From Hydrogenophaga sp. NFH-34 (GTDB lineage Bacteria; Pseudomonadota; Gammaproteobacteria; Burkholderiales; Burkholderiaceae_C): 64,000 bases of DNA. Below the pieces are notes generated by a model that did not search any database, was not told where the DNA came from, and saw only the letters and a list, made by a program, of their open reading frames with translations. The translations under genes and the position numbers were made by a program. Position 1 is the first letter of the stretch; every line of letters starts with the position of its first letter. The DNA lies in contig NZ_JACBGE010000014.1 in assembly GCF_021401345.1 (NCBI RefSeq), positions 82,046 through 146,045 of the forward strand, read 5' to 3'. Positions 16,670-25,680 of the stretch are shown here, piece after piece.

Positions 16670-18130
16670 TCACACCGTGCCCCCGACCGTCAGCCCGTCG
16701 ATGCGCAGCGTGGGCTGCCCCACCCCCACGGGCACACTCTGGCCTTCCTTGCCGCAGGTGCCGACGCCGCTGTCCAGGCGCAGGTCGTTGCCGATCATGC
16801 TCACGCGGGTCAGCGCATCGGGGCCGTTGCCGATGATGGTCGCGCCCTTCACCGGGTACTGAATCTGGCCGTTTTCCACCCAGTAGGCTTGGCTGGCCGA
16901 GAACACGAACTTGCCGCTGGTGATGTCCACCTGCCCGCCACCGAAGTTGGTGGCATACAGGCCGCGTTTGATGGAGGCAACGATTTCCTCGGGGCTGCGG
17001 TCGCCGCCCAGCATGTAGGTATTGGTCATGCGCGGCATCGGCACGTGCGCATAGCTCTCACGGCGGCCGTTGCCCGTGGGTTTGACGCCCATCAGGCGGG
17101 CGTTCATGGCGTCCTGGATGTAACCCTTGAGGATGCCATCCTCGATCAGCACGTTTTGCTGTGTCGCCTGACCCTCGTCGTCGACGTTGAGCGAGCCCCG
17201 GCGGTCGGCGATGGTGCCGTCGTCCAGCACCGTCACGCCCTTGGCGGCAACCCGCTGGCCGATGCGCCCGGCAAACGCGCTCGAGCCCTTGCGGTTGAAG
17301 TCACCTTCCAGGCCATGGCCCACCGCTTCGTGCAGCAGCACGCCCGGCCAGCCAGGGCCGAGCACCACCGTCATTTCGCCGGCCGGCGCAGGTCGGGCCT
17401 CCAGGTTGGTCAGCGCGGCGTTCACGGCCTCGTCGACATAGGTGCCGACCGTGGCCTCGTCGAAGTAGGCCAGCCCGAAGCGGCCGCCGCCACCGGAGGA
17501 GCCCACTTCGCGCCGGCCCTTCTGCTCGACGATCACCGTCACGGACAGGCGCACCAGCGGCCGCACATCGGCCGCCAGCGTGCCATCGGCACGCGCGACC
17601 AGCACCACGTCGTGCTCCGCCGCCAGGCCGGCCATGACCTGCACCACGCGCGGATCGCGGGCCTTGGCCAGCCGCTCGACCTGTTCCAGCAGCGCGATCT
17701 TGGCCTGACTGTCGAGCGTGCCGATGGGGTCCAGCTCCGGGTACAGCGACCGCGACTTTGAAACTTTGGCCGCACGGGCGCGCACCCGGCGGCTCTGCCC
17801 CTGCCCGGAAATGGAGCGCACGGTGTGCGCGGCGTCGATCAGCGCGTCCCAGGACAGGTCGTCGGAATAGGCAAAAGCGGTTTTTTCCCCGCTGACCGCG
17901 CGCACGCCCACCCCCTGGTCGATGCTGAAGCTGCCGGTCTTGACGATGCCCTCCTCCAGACTCCAGCCTTCGTGGCGCGTGGTCTGGAAATACAGGTCGG
18001 CATCGTCGACGCCGTGCGACATGATCTCGCCCAGCGCTTTTTGCAGATGGGCGGGCGTCAGCCCCGAAGGCTGCAGCAACAGGGATTCGGCGGTGGCCAG
18101 ACGGGCCAGGGTGGGTTCGCGGGCAATCAT
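16670..18130 (-). CDS. tldD: Metalloprotease TldD
   Basis: 486 aa, usual length. TldD forms a zinc protease with TldE/PmbA that processes peptides such as microcins and CcdA in the cytoplasm. The metal site is [11 protein letters not shown] (HExxxH). Also conserved are the [13 protein letters not shown] substrate-groove segments and the C-terminal [21 protein letters not shown]. The partner PmbA is not in the window. It lies 44 bp behind rodA, in the same direction. Confidence 0.95.
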   Translation of the reverse strand: MIAREPTLARLATAESLLLQPSGLTPAHLQKALGEIMSHGVDDADLYFQTTRHEGWSLEEGIVKTGSFSIDQGVGVRAVSGEKTAFAYSDDLSWDALIDAAHTVRSISGQGQSRRVRARAAKVSKSRSLYPELDPIGTLDSQAKIALLEQVERLAKARDPRVVQVMAGLAAEHDVVLVARADGTLAADVRPLVRLSVTVIVEQKGRREVGSSGGGGRFGLAYFDEATVGTYVDEAVNAALTNLEARPAPAGEMTVVLGPGWPGVLLHEAVGHGLEGDFNRKGSSAFAGRIGQRVAAKGVTVLDDGTIADRRGSLNVDDEGQATQQNVLIEDGILKGYIQDAMNARLMGVKPTGNGRRESYAHVPMPRMTNTYMLGGDRSPEEIVASIKRGLYATNFGGGQVDITSGKFVFSASQAYWVENGQIQYPVKGATIIGNGPDALTRVSMIGNDLRLDSGVGTCGKEGQSVPVGVGQPTLRIDGLTVGGTV

Positions 18131-18174
18131 GGCCCCATTTTAGGGAGCTGCTGGCGGCTACGCCGCCAGCAGGG

Positions 18175-19329
18175 TCAAGACTGCATCAACCGCTTGGACT
18201 TGGCGATCGCCATCAGCATGCCCAGCGCCACGCCCAGCGTGACCATGGCCGTGCCGCCGTAGCTGATGAAAGGCAGCGGCACGCCCACCACCGGCAGCAC
18301 GCCGCTGACCATGCCCATGTTGACGAAGGCGTAGACGAAGACGTTGAGCGACAGCGCCCCGGCCAGCAATCGCGAGAACAGCGTGGGCGCGTCCATCGCG
18401 ATCACCAGCCCGCGGAACACCAGGAAGATGAAGCCGGCCATGAGCAGCAGCACGCCCACGAGGCCGAATTCTTCCGAATACGCGGCGTAGATGAAGTCGG
18501 TGGTGCGTTCGGGGATGAACTCCAAGTGCGTCTGCGTGCCCTGCATGAAGCCCTTGCCCCAGACGCCGCCCGAGCCGATGGCGATCATGCCCTGGATGAT
18601 GTGAAAGCCCTTGCCCAGCGGGTCCTTGGACGGGTCCAGCAGCGTGCACACGCGCTGGCGCTGGTACTCGTGCAGCACCTTCCAGTCCACGCCGGGCTGG
18701 CACAGCGTGGGCTCCATGACCACGAGCGCGACCACGCCGATCACGCCCAGCAGCACCGGCGGAATGATGAGCTTCCAGCTCAGGCCGGCCAAATAAATGA
18801 CGAACAGGCCCGAAGCCAGCACCAGCAGCGTGGTGCCCAGATCGGGCTGCTTCAGGATCAGCGCCGCCGGCCCGCCCAGGATCGCTGCCGCGACCAGGAA
18901 ATCCAACGGCTTGAGCTGGCCTTCGCGACGCTGAAACCACCAGGCCAGCATCATGGGCATGGCGATCTTCATGATCTCGCTCGGCTGGATCACGATGCCC
19001 AGGTTGATCCAGCGCGTGGCGCCTTTTTTGGTGATACCGAAAAACTCCACGCCCAGCAGCAGCACCACGCCCAGCAGATACAGCGGCATGGCAAACGCCA
19101 TCAAGCGCTGCGGCGGGATCTGCGCCAGCACGAACAGCACCCCCAACGCCAGCAGCATGTTGCGTGCGTGCATGGAAAAACGGGTGCCGTGATCGAAACC
19201 CACCGAATACATGGCCAGCAGGCCGGTGCCGGCCAGCAGGATGATGGCCAGCGCCAGCAGGCCATCGAAACCCTGGAAGATCGGGGCGATGCGCTGCAGC
19301 AGAGAGGGTTTGTCGAACACGGCGGCCAT
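18175..19329 (-). CDS. rodA: Rod-shape SEDS glycosyltransferase RodA
   Basis: 384 aa from ATG 19329 (MAAVFDKPSLLQRI). A polytopic SEDS peptidoglycan polymerase of the elongasome. Family marks: QIPPQRLMAFAMPLYL, the KKGATRWINLG loop, QPSEIMKIAMPMML, KQPDLGTTLLVLASG, and the C-terminal PLPFISYGGTAMVTLG. Its usual partners (mreBCD, the PBP2 gene mrdA) are not adjacent; instead it heads a tldD-aroG run. Only 21 bp separate its start from the divergent yqiA-like gene. Confidence 0.94.
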   Translation of the reverse strand: MAAVFDKPSLLQRIAPIFQGFDGLLALAIILLAGTGLLAMYSVGFDHGTRFSMHARNMLLALGVLFVLAQIPPQRLMAFAMPLYLLGVVLLLGVEFFGITKKGATRWINLGIVIQPSEIMKIAMPMMLAWWFQRREGQLKPLDFLVAAAILGGPAALILKQPDLGTTLLVLASGLFVIYLAGLSWKLIIPPVLLGVIGVVALVVMEPTLCQPGVDWKVLHEYQRQRVCTLLDPSKDPLGKGFHIIQGMIAIGSGGVWGKGFMQGTQTHLEFIPERTTDFIYAAYSEEFGLVGVLLLMAGFIFLVFRGLVIAMDAPTLFSRLLAGALSLNVFVYAFVNMGMVSGVLPVVGVPLPFISYGGTAMVTLGVALGMLMAIAKSKRLMQS

Positions 19330-19350
19330 GTGCCGATTATCCTTCGCACC

Positions 19351-19983
19351 ATGGCTGTTCCCGCTCCGCCCACGCCCGCCGTCACCCACGTCATCTACCT
19401 GCACGGCTTCCGCTCATCGCCGCAGTCCATGAAAGCGGTCAAGGTCGCTGCCCGGGTGGCCGATAGCCATCCGTCGGTCACTTGGTGGTGCCCGCAGTTG
19501 CCCCCCTCGCCCGCGCAGGCGGCCGCGCAGATCCGGCAGGCGACCGCAAACTGGCCCCGGGCGCGCATGGCGGTGATCGGATCGTCGCTGGGCGGCTTCT
19601 ACGCCCGCTGGCTGGCGCTGCAGGCCGCTTGCGCCCGCACGGTGCTGCTCAATCCCGCCGCGTTCCCGGCCCGCGACCTGGCCCGCCATATCGGTGAACA
19701 GACCGCCTGGCACGACCCGGCACAGCGCTTCTATTTCGCGCCCGCCTTCGTCGACGAACTGCGCACCTTGGAAACAGACATCCAGCACCTGGCCGCCGAC
19801 CACGCCACCACCCCGGCCAGCCAGCTCGCCATCGTGGCCCAGGGCGACGAACTGCTGGACTGGCGCGAGATGCAGGCCTTCTGCGCCGGGGGCGAGATCC
19901 GCCTGCTCGACGGCAGCGATCACGCTCTGAGCGATTTCGATCGCCACATCGACGCCGTCTTCGATTTCCTGCATCTGGCCTGA
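19351..19983 (+). CDS. YqiA/YcfP-family alpha/beta-fold esterase
   Basis: 210 aa from ATG 19351. A small alpha/beta hydrolase: oxyanion strand VIYLHGFRSSPQS, nucleophile elbow GSSLGGFYA, and a C-terminal acid/histidine pair in QGDELLDW and DGSDHALSDF. E. coli YqiA hydrolyses short acyl esters; the natural substrate is unknown. It starts 21 bp from rodA in the opposite direction, so its promoter must lie within the rodA 5' end or the two promoters overlap. The RNase II-like gene follows 51 bp downstream. Confidence 0.87.
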   Translation: MAVPAPPTPAVTHVIYLHGFRSSPQSMKAVKVAARVADSHPSVTWWCPQLPPSPAQAAAQIRQATANWPRARMAVIGSSLGGFYARWLALQAACARTVLLNPAAFPARDLARHIGEQTAWHDPAQRFYFAPAFVDELRTLETDIQHLAADHATTPASQLAIVAQGDELLDWREMQAFCAGGEIRLLDGSDHALSDFDRHIDAVFDFLHLA

Positions 19984-20034
19984 AACGGGGTACCCGCCCT
20001 CAGCGTCAGGCGGGCGCATGGGACAATCCGGCCC

Positions 20035-22092
20035 ATGTTTATCCTGTTCGATGAAGCCGGCAAGCTGCTGACCGGCCGCCTGATGTCCGAAGCCGAAAGC
20101 TCGCTGCAGATCGAGCTTGACTCGGGCAAGCGCGTGAAGGTCAAGCTGGCCAATACGCTGCTGCGTTTTGACAAACCCGCCCCCGCTGCGCTGCTGCCCG
20201 AGGCACAGACGCTGGCCGCCACCATGGACCTGGCGCTGGCCCACGAGTTCGCCCCCCAAGAAGAATTCGGCTTCGCCGATCTCGCGGCCGACTATTTCAG
20301 CGACCCGCCCACCGTGGCCCAGCAGGTCGCGGCGCTGATCTGCCTGCAGGGTGCGCCGCACTACTTCCGGCGTGCCGGCAAAGGCCGCTTCAAGAAAGCA
20401 CCGCCTGAAATCGTGGCGCAGGCACTGGCGGCGATCGAGAAAAAGAAGCAGATCCAGGCACAGATCGATGCCTGGTCCGCCGACCTCGTGGCGGGCCAGT
20501 GCCCCGAGCCCGTTCGCCAGCAGCTCTACAAGATCCTGTTCCGGCCCGACAAGAACGCGCCCGAGTACAAGGCCGTGGTCGAAGCCGCCCGCGGCAGCCA
20601 CCTCAATCCGCTGGCGCTGCTGCAGAAAGCCGGCGCCATCACCAGCGCCTACCAGTTCCACTGGCAGCGCTTCCTGTTCGATCAGTTCCCGAAGGGCACG
20701 GGCTTTCCCGCGCTCGAAGCCCCGGCCATCGGCGACGAACTGCCCGTGGCGCCCGTGCAGGCTTTCTCGATCGACGACTCGCACACCACCGAAATCGACG
20801 ACGCGCTCTCGCTGCAGGGCCTGGGCACCGGCAGCGTGACCCTGGGCATCCACATCGCCGCGCCGGGTCTGGCCATCGCGCCGGACAGCGCGGTCGACCA
20901 GGTGGCCCGCGCGCGCCTGTCCACCGTCTACATGCCGGGCCACAAGATCACCATGCTGCCCGACGCGGTGGTGCAGGCCTATACGCTGGAAGCGGGCCGC
21001 GACTGCCCGGCGGTGTCGCTCTACGTCACCTACGACGAAGCCACCCTGGCCGCGACCGGCAGCCGCACGACGCTGGAGCGCGTGCCCATCGCTCACAACC
21101 TGCGCCACGACCGGCTCGACAGCGTGATCACCCCGGCCTGGCTCGATGGCGAAACCGCTGCCGACACCGCCCCGGCCGAGATCGCGGCGCTGCACCCGCA
21201 ACTGGCCTTCCTCTGGCGCCTGGCCCGGCACCTCAAGGCCCAGCGCGAAGTGGTGCGCGGCAAGCCGGAAAACTTCAACCGCCCGGACTACACCTTCCGG
21301 CTGGAAGGCGGCAGCGGTGACGAACCCGATGGCAGCGAAACCGTGCGCATCGGCACCCGCTCGCGCGGCGCCCCGCTGGACCTGATGGTCGCCGAAGCCA
21401 TGATCGTCGCCAACAGCACCTGGGGCCAGTGGCTGGCCGGCTGCGGCGTGCCCGGCATCTACCGCAGCCAGGCCAGCATGGCCCCGGGAATCAAGGTCCG
21501 CATGGGCACCAAGGCCCAGCCACACGCCGGCATCGGCGTGCCCGCCTATGCCTGGAGCACCTCGCCGCTGCGCCGCTATGTCGACCTGGTCAACCAGTGG
21601 CAGATCATTGCCTGCGCGCGCCACGGCGCGACTGCCGCGCTGGTGGCACCGTTCAAGCCCAAGGACGCCAACCTGATGGCGGTGATCAGTGCCTTCGACG
21701 CCGCCTACACCGCCTACAACGGTTTCCAGAACGGCATGGAACGCTTCTGGACGCTGCGCCACCTGCAGCAAGCCGGCATCACCGAACTGACCGCCACGCT
21801 GATCAAGGACAACCTGGTGCGCGCCGACACGCTGCCCCTGGTGTTGCCGGTGCTGGGCGCCGAAGGGCTGCCGCGCGGTGCGCAGGTGCGGGTGCGCCTG
21901 GGCGCCGTCGACGAGATCAGCCTGGAAGTCTCGGGCACCGTCATCGAACGCCTCGATCTCGCCACCGACCCGGCCGCCGAGGCCGGCGACGATGAAGGCA
22001 GCGACGACGATGCGCTGGCGGCTGCGCCACTGGCCCTGGCGATCGACGTGAACGAAACCCCCGACGGGGCCGCCGCGGACGGCGCCGGCTGA
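20035..22092 (+). CDS. RNase II/RNB-family exoribonuclease
   Basis: 685 aa. The RNB catalytic core (about residues 240-560) carries FSIDDSHTTEIDDALSL with the magnesium-binding aspartates, and GVPAYAWSTSPLRRYVDLVNQ at the end of the domain. An N-terminal region precedes it, and the C-terminal 90 residues hold a short S1-like part and an acidic tail. It degrades RNA 3' to 5'. Length and the degenerate flanking domains fit the VacB/RNase II branch found in Burkholderiales rather than E. coli Rnb or RNase R, so I leave the symbol open. Confidence 0.9.
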   Translation: MFILFDEAGKLLTGRLMSEAESSLQIELDSGKRVKVKLANTLLRFDKPAPAALLPEAQTLAATMDLALAHEFAPQEEFGFADLAADYFSDPPTVAQQVAALICLQGAPHYFRRAGKGRFKKAPPEIVAQALAAIEKKKQIQAQIDAWSADLVAGQCPEPVRQQLYKILFRPDKNAPEYKAVVEAARGSHLNPLALLQKAGAITSAYQFHWQRFLFDQFPKGTGFPALEAPAIGDELPVAPVQAFSIDDSHTTEIDDALSLQGLGTGSVTLGIHIAAPGLAIAPDSAVDQVARARLSTVYMPGHKITMLPDAVVQAYTLEAGRDCPAVSLYVTYDEATLAATGSRTTLERVPIAHNLRHDRLDSVITPAWLDGETAADTAPAEIAALHPQLAFLWRLARHLKAQREVVRGKPENFNRPDYTFRLEGGSGDEPDGSETVRIGTRSRGAPLDLMVAEAMIVANSTWGQWLAGCGVPGIYRSQASMAPGIKVRMGTKAQPHAGIGVPAYAWSTSPLRRYVDLVNQWQIIACARHGATAALVAPFKPKDANLMAVISAFDAAYTAYNGFQNGMERFWTLRHLQQAGITELTATLIKDNLVRADTLPLVLPVLGAEGLPRGAQVRVRLGAVDEISLEVSGTVIERLDLATDPAAEAGDDEGSDDDALAAAPLALAIDVNETPDGAAADGAG

Positions 22093-22114
22093 TACCAGCG
22101 GGGATAATGCCGGC

Positions 22115-22987
22115 GTGAAATCCTTCCTGGCCTTCGTCAAGCAGCTCAGCACCCTGCAGATCGCGCTGGCGGTCTCGGTGCTCGCGCATGCCGCCCTGCT
22201 GACGGTGCGCTTTGTCGACCCGGAAAGTTTCAACCGGGCCTTCAAGGACACGCCGCTGGAAGTGATCCTGGTCAACGCCCGCAGCGAAGAGCGCCCGGAC
22301 AAGGCGGCCGCCATCGCCCAGGCCACGCTGGCCGGCGGTGGCGAGGCTGAACGCCAGACCCGCGCCACCACCTTCCTGCCCTATTCGGGCCAGACCCGCG
22401 TGGGCGATGCGGCCGAAGACGAAGAGCGCCGGATCGAGGCCCTCAAACAGCAGCAGAACCAGTTGCTCACCCAGGTGCGCAAGGCCCTGGCTTCGATGCC
22501 GCCACCCGATCTGCAGGCGGTCAACCCCAGCCCCGACACCATCGAGCGCGAAGAGAAGCGCAAGGCCCTGCTCAAGATCCTGGGCGAGATCGAGCGCCGC
22601 ATCAACGAGGAAAACGCGCGACCGCGAAAACGCTACATCAGCCCGGCCACCCGCGAAGAGGTCTACGCCGTCTACTACGACGAGCTGCGGCGCAAGATCG
22701 AGGAGCGCGGCACCAGCAACTTCCCCGAAGCCGGTGGGCGCAAGCTCTACGGCGCGCTGACCATGATCATCACGGTCAACCACACCGGCCAGGTGCTCGA
22801 CACCGAGGTGGTGGAAACGTCGGGCAACCCCACGCTGGACCGGCGTGCCCAGTCCATCGTTCGCAGCCTGGGATTCGGCCGCTTTTCCGACGGCATGCGC
22901 CGCCGAGCCGACCAGATCGTGGTGGTCTCGCGCTTTCGTTTCACGCGCGAAGAGACGCTGCAGACACAGCTCAGCGCCAGCCCCTGA
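22115..22987 (+). CDS. TonB-like C-terminal domain protein
   Basis: 290 aa from GTG 22115 (22 bp after the exonuclease stop). A single membrane anchor lies at residues 10-30 (LQIALAVSVLAHAALL), followed by a charged, partly coiled-coil periplasmic region and a TonB-type C-terminal domain: YGALTMIITVNHTGQVLDTEVVETSG, then RRAQSIVRSLGFG. It would span the periplasm as an energy transducer or scaffold. No exbB/exbD lies nearby, so a true TonB role is uncertain. mtgA follows six bases downstream. Confidence 0.83.
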   Translation: MKSFLAFVKQLSTLQIALAVSVLAHAALLTVRFVDPESFNRAFKDTPLEVILVNARSEERPDKAAAIAQATLAGGGEAERQTRATTFLPYSGQTRVGDAAEDEERRIEALKQQQNQLLTQVRKALASMPPPDLQAVNPSPDTIEREEKRKALLKILGEIERRINEENARPRKRYISPATREEVYAVYYDELRRKIEERGTSNFPEAGGRKLYGALTMIITVNHTGQVLDTEVVETSGNPTLDRRAQSIVRSLGFGRFSDGMRRRADQIVVVSRFRFTREETLQTQLSASP

Positions 22988-22993
22988 AGACGC

Positions 22994-23779
22994 ATGAAAG
23001 CCCTGGGACGCTGGATCTTGTGGTTGCTGTTGGCCGGTGTGGCGCTGCAGCTGTTCTTCCTGCTGCGCATCGCGCTGATGCTGGTGGTCGACCCGCAGAG
23101 CACCGCGTTCATGCGCTCGGAGGCCTGGCGCATTGCCCAGGCCAGCCTGACGGGCGACACCCCCTGGACCTGGTCGGCCCGGTGGGTGGACTACGAGCAG
23201 ATCAGCCCCCACCTCAAACGCGCGGTCATGGCCTCGGAAGACGACGGTTTCGCGACCCACGGCGGGGTCGACTGGGGCGCCATCGAAGCCGCCTGGAACC
23301 GCAATGAAAAACGGCAGGCCCAGGTGCAGAAGAAGGCCGAGCAGATCGAGCGCCGGCTGGGCCACAAGCCCGAAGCCGCCGAAGCGGCCCTCAAAGCGCT
23401 GCGCCCGGCCCGCATCATCGGCGGCTCCACCATCTCCCAGCAACTGGCCAAGAACCTGCTGCTTTCGGGCGAGCGCACCCTGCTGCGCAAAGGTCAGGAG
23501 CTGGTGCTGACCCTGATGCTCGAAGCCCTGCTGTCCAAGCAGCGCATTCTCGAGATCTACCTCAACAGCGTGGAGTGGGGGGAAGGCGTCTTCGGCGCCG
23601 AAGCCGCCGCCCAGCGCTACTTCAACAAACCGGCTGCCAAGCTCGCTCCCGCAGAAGCTGCCCGGCTGGCCGTCATGCTGCCCAGCCCCAAGTTTTTCGA
23701 AAAGCGCCCGGGCTCGGCCTACCTGTCCCGCCGCACCGCCACCATCGTTGCCCGCATGGGCGCGGTGACGCTGCCCTGA
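22994..23779 (+). CDS. mtgA: Monofunctional peptidoglycan glycosyltransferase MtgA
   Basis: 261 aa with an N-terminal membrane anchor ([18 protein letters not shown]). A GT51 enzyme that polymerises lipid II. The catalytic glutamate is E82 in [11 protein letters not shown]; further motifs are [33 protein letters not shown] and [14 protein letters not shown]. Between the first two motifs it has about 30 extra residues (roughly 104-140, basic and helical, with [19 protein letters not shown]) compared with E. coli MtgA. It is closely packed between the TonB-like gene and ruvC. Confidence 0.95.
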   Translation: MKALGRWILWLLLAGVALQLFFLLRIALMLVVDPQSTAFMRSEAWRIAQASLTGDTPWTWSARWVDYEQISPHLKRAVMASEDDGFATHGGVDWGAIEAAWNRNEKRQAQVQKKAEQIERRLGHKPEAAEAALKALRPARIIGGSTISQQLAKNLLLSGERTLLRKGQELVLTLMLEALLSKQRILEIYLNSVEWGEGVFGAEAAAQRYFNKPAAKLAPAEAARLAVMLPSPKFFEKRPGSAYLSRRTATIVARMGAVTLP

Positions 23780-23789
23780 GGCCGCCACC

Positions 23790-24338
23790 ATGCGCATTCT
23801 CGGCATCGACCCTGGCCTGCAGTGCACCGGCTTTGGCGTCATCGACACCGAAGGTGCGGCCCTGCGCTACGTGGCCAGCGGCACCATCCAGACCAGCCCC
23901 CGGGACGGTGCGCTGCTGCCCGAGCGCCTGAAGACCATCTTTGACGGCATCACGGAGGTCGTGCGCCGCTACCAGCCCGACGTGGCCGTGTGCGAGATCG
24001 TGTTCGTCAACGTGAACCCGCAGGCCACCCTGCTGCTGGGCCAGGCGCGCGGCTGCTGCCTGACAGCGCTGGTGGCCAATGGCCTGCCGGTGGCCGAATA
24101 CACCGCCCTGCAGCTGAAGAAGGCGGTGGTCGGCCACGGCCGCGCCACCAAACCCCAGATGCAGGAAATGGTGCGCCGCCTGCTGCAATTGCCCGGCCTG
24201 CCCGGCAAGGACGCGGCCGACGCGCTCGGCCTGGGCATCACCCACGCCCAGGTCAGCCGCACCACGGCGGCCATGAACCGCGTGACCACGCTGCAGGCAC
24301 GAACCCACGCGGCGTACAAGTCGGGGCGGGTCTACTGA
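23790..24338 (+). CDS. ruvC: Holliday junction endonuclease RuvC
   Basis: 182 aa. Cleaves four-way junctions with RuvAB. The acidic catalytic residues are in place: Asp in [14 protein letters not shown], Glu in [18 protein letters not shown], and the pair in [14 protein letters not shown]. ruvA and ruvB are not adjacent. It starts 10 bp after mtgA and converges on the small membrane-protein gene; a GC-rich palindrome (GGGCCGCGGGCCC) lies between the stops but has no T-run. Confidence 0.96.
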   Translation: MRILGIDPGLQCTGFGVIDTEGAALRYVASGTIQTSPRDGALLPERLKTIFDGITEVVRRYQPDVAVCEIVFVNVNPQATLLLGQARGCCLTALVANGLPVAEYTALQLKKAVVGHGRATKPQMQEMVRRLLQLPGLPGKDAADALGLGITHAQVSRTTAAMNRVTTLQARTHAAYKSGRVY

Positions 24339-24366
24339 TCCCGGGCCGCGGGCCCGCGCCGCGCCT

Positions 24367-24543
24367 TCAGACGATGCGTTCGAGCACCAGCACGCCGAAA
24401 AAGCCCAGCGCAGCCAGCACCGTCCACTTCAGGACGATCAGCCCCCACTGCCGGTAACGCGCCTGCCCGGTCCCGATGTAGAAGGCGAAACACACGCCTG
24501 CCGCCAGCAGCAGGAAGAACAGGGTCCAGCGGAACAGCAGCAT
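24367..24543 (-). CDS. Small two-segment membrane protein downstream of lpxC
   Basis: 58 aa: MLLFRWTLFFLLLAAG, then a hydrophilic turn (GTGQARYRQWG) and a second hydrophobic stretch (VLKWTVLAALGFFGVLVL). It begins nine bases after the lpxC stop in the same direction and ends 28 bp from the convergent ruvC stop. The hydrophobic pattern, codon use and tight spacing support a real gene. I do not know its function; position suggests an inner-membrane protein made with the last gene of the dcw cluster. Confidence 0.72.
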   Translation of the reverse strand: MLLFRWTLFFLLLAAGVCFAFYIGTGQARYRQWGLIVLKWTVLAALGFFGVLVLERIV

Positions 24544-24552
24544 GGCGGCGGC

Positions 24553-25476
24553 TTACCAGGCCGGCACCAGTTGCGCGAAACCCTGGGGCGCCTCGCGCTC
24601 GCTGCTGAAGCTGACCAGATCCCACGCCTCGGGCTGGGCCTGCAAGGCGCGCAGCAACTGGTTGTTCATGGCGTGGCCCGACCGGAAGGCGCTGTAGGCG
24701 GCCAGCAGCGGGTGGCCCACCACGTACAGGTCACCGATGGCGTCGAGGATCTTGTGCTTGACGAACTCGTCCTGGTAGCGCAACCCGTCGCTGTTGAGCA
24801 CCTTGTAGTCGTCCATCACGATGGCGTTGTCTAGACCACCCCCCAGCGCGAGTCCGTGCGAGCGCATCATTTCGACGTCGCGTGTGAAGCCGAAGGTGCG
24901 TGCCCGGGCGATTTCGCGCGTGTACTGGCCGCTGCCGAGGTCAAACTCGACGCGCTGGCCGGTGGCCGTCACCGCCGGGTGGTTGAACTCGATTTCGAAC
25001 GACAGCTTGAAGCCGTGGTACGGCTCCAGCCGCGCCCATTTGAGCTGACGCCCCTCGCCTTCGCGCACTTCCACCGGCTTTTTGACGCGGATGAAGCGCT
25101 TGGGCGCGTTCTGGGCCACGATGCCCGCGCTTTGCAGCAGGTAGACAAAAGACGCCGAGGAGCCATCGAGAATGGGCACTTCCTCGGCCGTGATGTCCAC
25201 GTAGAGGTTGTCCAGCCCGAGGCCGCAGCAGGCGCTCATCAGGTGCTCGATGGTGTGCACCTTGGCACCACCGCTGGAGATGGTGGAGGCCAGGCGCGTA
25301 TCGGTCACCGCCTCGGCGTTCACCGGGATCTCCACCGGCTCCGGCAGATCGACCCGCCGGAACACGATGCCGGTGTCGGGCGCCGCCGGCCGCAGCGTCA
25401 GCTCCACCCGCTGGCCACTGTGCAGGCCGACACCGACCGCCTTGGTCAGGGATTTGAGCGTTCGTTGAGCGAGCAT
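24553..25476 (-). CDS. lpxC: UDP-3-O-acyl-N-acetylglucosamine deacetylase LpxC
   Basis: 307 aa. Committed step of lipid A synthesis. Zinc and catalytic motifs: [33 protein letters not shown] and [13 protein letters not shown]. The N-terminus [21 protein letters not shown] is typical. It is the last large gene of the dcw cluster, as in other proteobacteria. It is separated from ftsZ by a 204 bp repeat-like intergenic region, so some independent expression is likely. Confidence 0.97.
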   Translation of the reverse strand: MLAQRTLKSLTKAVGVGLHSGQRVELTLRPAAPDTGIVFRRVDLPEPVEIPVNAEAVTDTRLASTISSGGAKVHTIEHLMSACCGLGLDNLYVDITAEEVPILDGSSASFVYLLQSAGIVAQNAPKRFIRVKKPVEVREGEGRQLKWARLEPYHGFKLSFEIEFNHPAVTATGQRVEFDLGSGQYTREIARARTFGFTRDVEMMRSHGLALGGGLDNAIVMDDYKVLNSDGLRYQDEFVKHKILDAIGDLYVVGHPLLAAYSAFRSGHAMNNQLLRALQAQPEAWDLVSFSSEREAPQGFAQLVPAW

Positions 25477-25611
25477 CCTGCGATTTTAAGTTTGGCTGCC
25501 GTCTCCCGCCGGTGGAAATGGCTATGCCGGCGATTGACGAGCCTCCGGAGAGCGAAGCCCCCCGACACCAGGGCAGCAAGGGTCCGGCTCCGCCGGCCCA
25601 AGCTGCCGTCC

Positions 25612-25677
25612 TCCCTCGAAGCGCCAAAGGCGCGCCACAGAGGGGGGAAGCCGCGTCAGCGGCGCAGGGGGGGTGCC
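25612..25677. repeat. GC-rich stem-loop repeat between ftsZ and lpxC
   Basis: The segment contains two hairpins, GCGCC-AAA-GGCGC (25621-25633) and GCCGC-GTCA-GCGGC (25650-25663), bounded by runs of G. The pattern (G/C runs, short GC hairpins, a G-run end) resembles the element at 56786-56905 and the short match at 61178-61228, and looks like an extragenic repeat of this genome. Confidence 0.55.
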
Positions 25678-25680
25678 GAA

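Noticed and set aside
19414..22371. 985-codon minus-strand frame opposite the RNase II-like gene
   Set aside because: Antisense shadow; the plus strand has intact RNB motifs and standard starts.
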